NCBI GenBank assembly: GCA_030145435.1
Contig: JAQYVQ010000064.1
Coordinates: 1-5,428 of the forward strand
Reading direction: 5' to 3'
Length of the DNA stretch: 5,428 nt
Source: Syntrophobacteria bacterium
GTDB taxonomy: Bacteria > Desulfobacterota > DSWW01
Below the pieces are notes generated by a model. The model was not told where the DNA came from. It saw nothing but the letters and a program-made list of their open reading frames with translations, and searched no databases. The position numbers and the translations under genes were made by a program. Position 1 is the first letter of the stretch; every line of letters starts with the position of its first letter. Shown here in pieces: positions 5,385 through 5,428 of this stretch.

Positions 5385-5428
5385 TTGAATGACGAGGGAT
5401 GAAGCCGAATGCCGCAGATGGGACTTTT

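Larger units (their letters stand above)
5266..5428. repeat. Dispersed repeat / MITE-like non-coding element, cut by the window edge
   Basis: No plausible gene is present. The left end reads TAGCAGCCCGTTGAAAAG, and a related GGCTGTTCAAAAAG follows at about 5292-5305. A large perfect hairpin (5327-5358) and a smaller one (5370-5384) lie inside, and the window ends in GGGACTTTT, which could run into the complementary terminus TTTTCAACGGGCTGCTA. Elements of this style (CAGCC-GTTGAAAA ends, a GTAC-loop-GTAC stem, a REP-type WIPAFAG-encoding hairpin) recur in many deltaproteobacterial genomes as I recall them. The multi-copy nature cannot be confirmed from one window. Confidence 0.6.

Noticed and set aside
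1..5428. CRISPR array, tRNA, rRNA or phage/defence genes
   Set aside because: No spaced direct repeats, no tRNA-like cloverleaf and no defence-family motifs were seen on either strand.

Overview
This is a GC-rich stretch of bacterial chromosome. It holds two convergent gene blocks and the edge of a dispersed repeat. Gene content (a transglutaminase-like protein coupled to an ABC exporter, a Tat-exported Acg-type nitroreductase) and a REP-like repeat built around a CTGGATCCCCGC hairpin suggest a Gram-negative of the Desulfobacterota/Deltaproteobacteria type. That placement is an inference from gene style and repeat style; no marker gene is present.

Left block, plus strand (1-2877): three genes form a tightly coupled operon. 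They are the 3' end of a transglutaminase-like protein with a visible Cys-His-Asp triad, an ABC ATPase, and a large membrane protein with about 12 TM segments that looks like a tandem duplication of a 6-TM ABC-2-type unit. Both junctions are ATGA start/stop overlaps. The operon promoter is outside the window.

Middle and right block, minus strand (5246 down to 2874): a tandem TM2-domain membrane protein, then a TetR-family regulator, then a Tat-signal nitroreductase of the Acg-like kind. The nitroreductase stop codon overlaps the permease stop codon in a shared CTAG.

The clearest regulatory signal is a 16-bp perfect palindrome, GTCACC-N4-GGTGAC, present three times. Two copies lie in the tetR promoter: one fills the spacer between a consensus -35 (TTGACA) and a weak -10, and the other sits at the start of the transcript. 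The third lies in the tetR-nitroreductase intergenic region, downstream of a likely tetR terminator and over a likely nitroreductase promoter. The simplest reading is that the TetR protein represses itself and the periplasmic flavin oxidoreductase from one operator sequence. The nitroreductase leader also carries a strong 13-bp hairpin.

Right edge (about 5266-5428): a non-coding repeat-like element with a perfect 14-bp hairpin, cut by the window end. It abuts the ribosome binding site of the TM2 gene, so that gene's promoter must lie inside or beyond the repeat.
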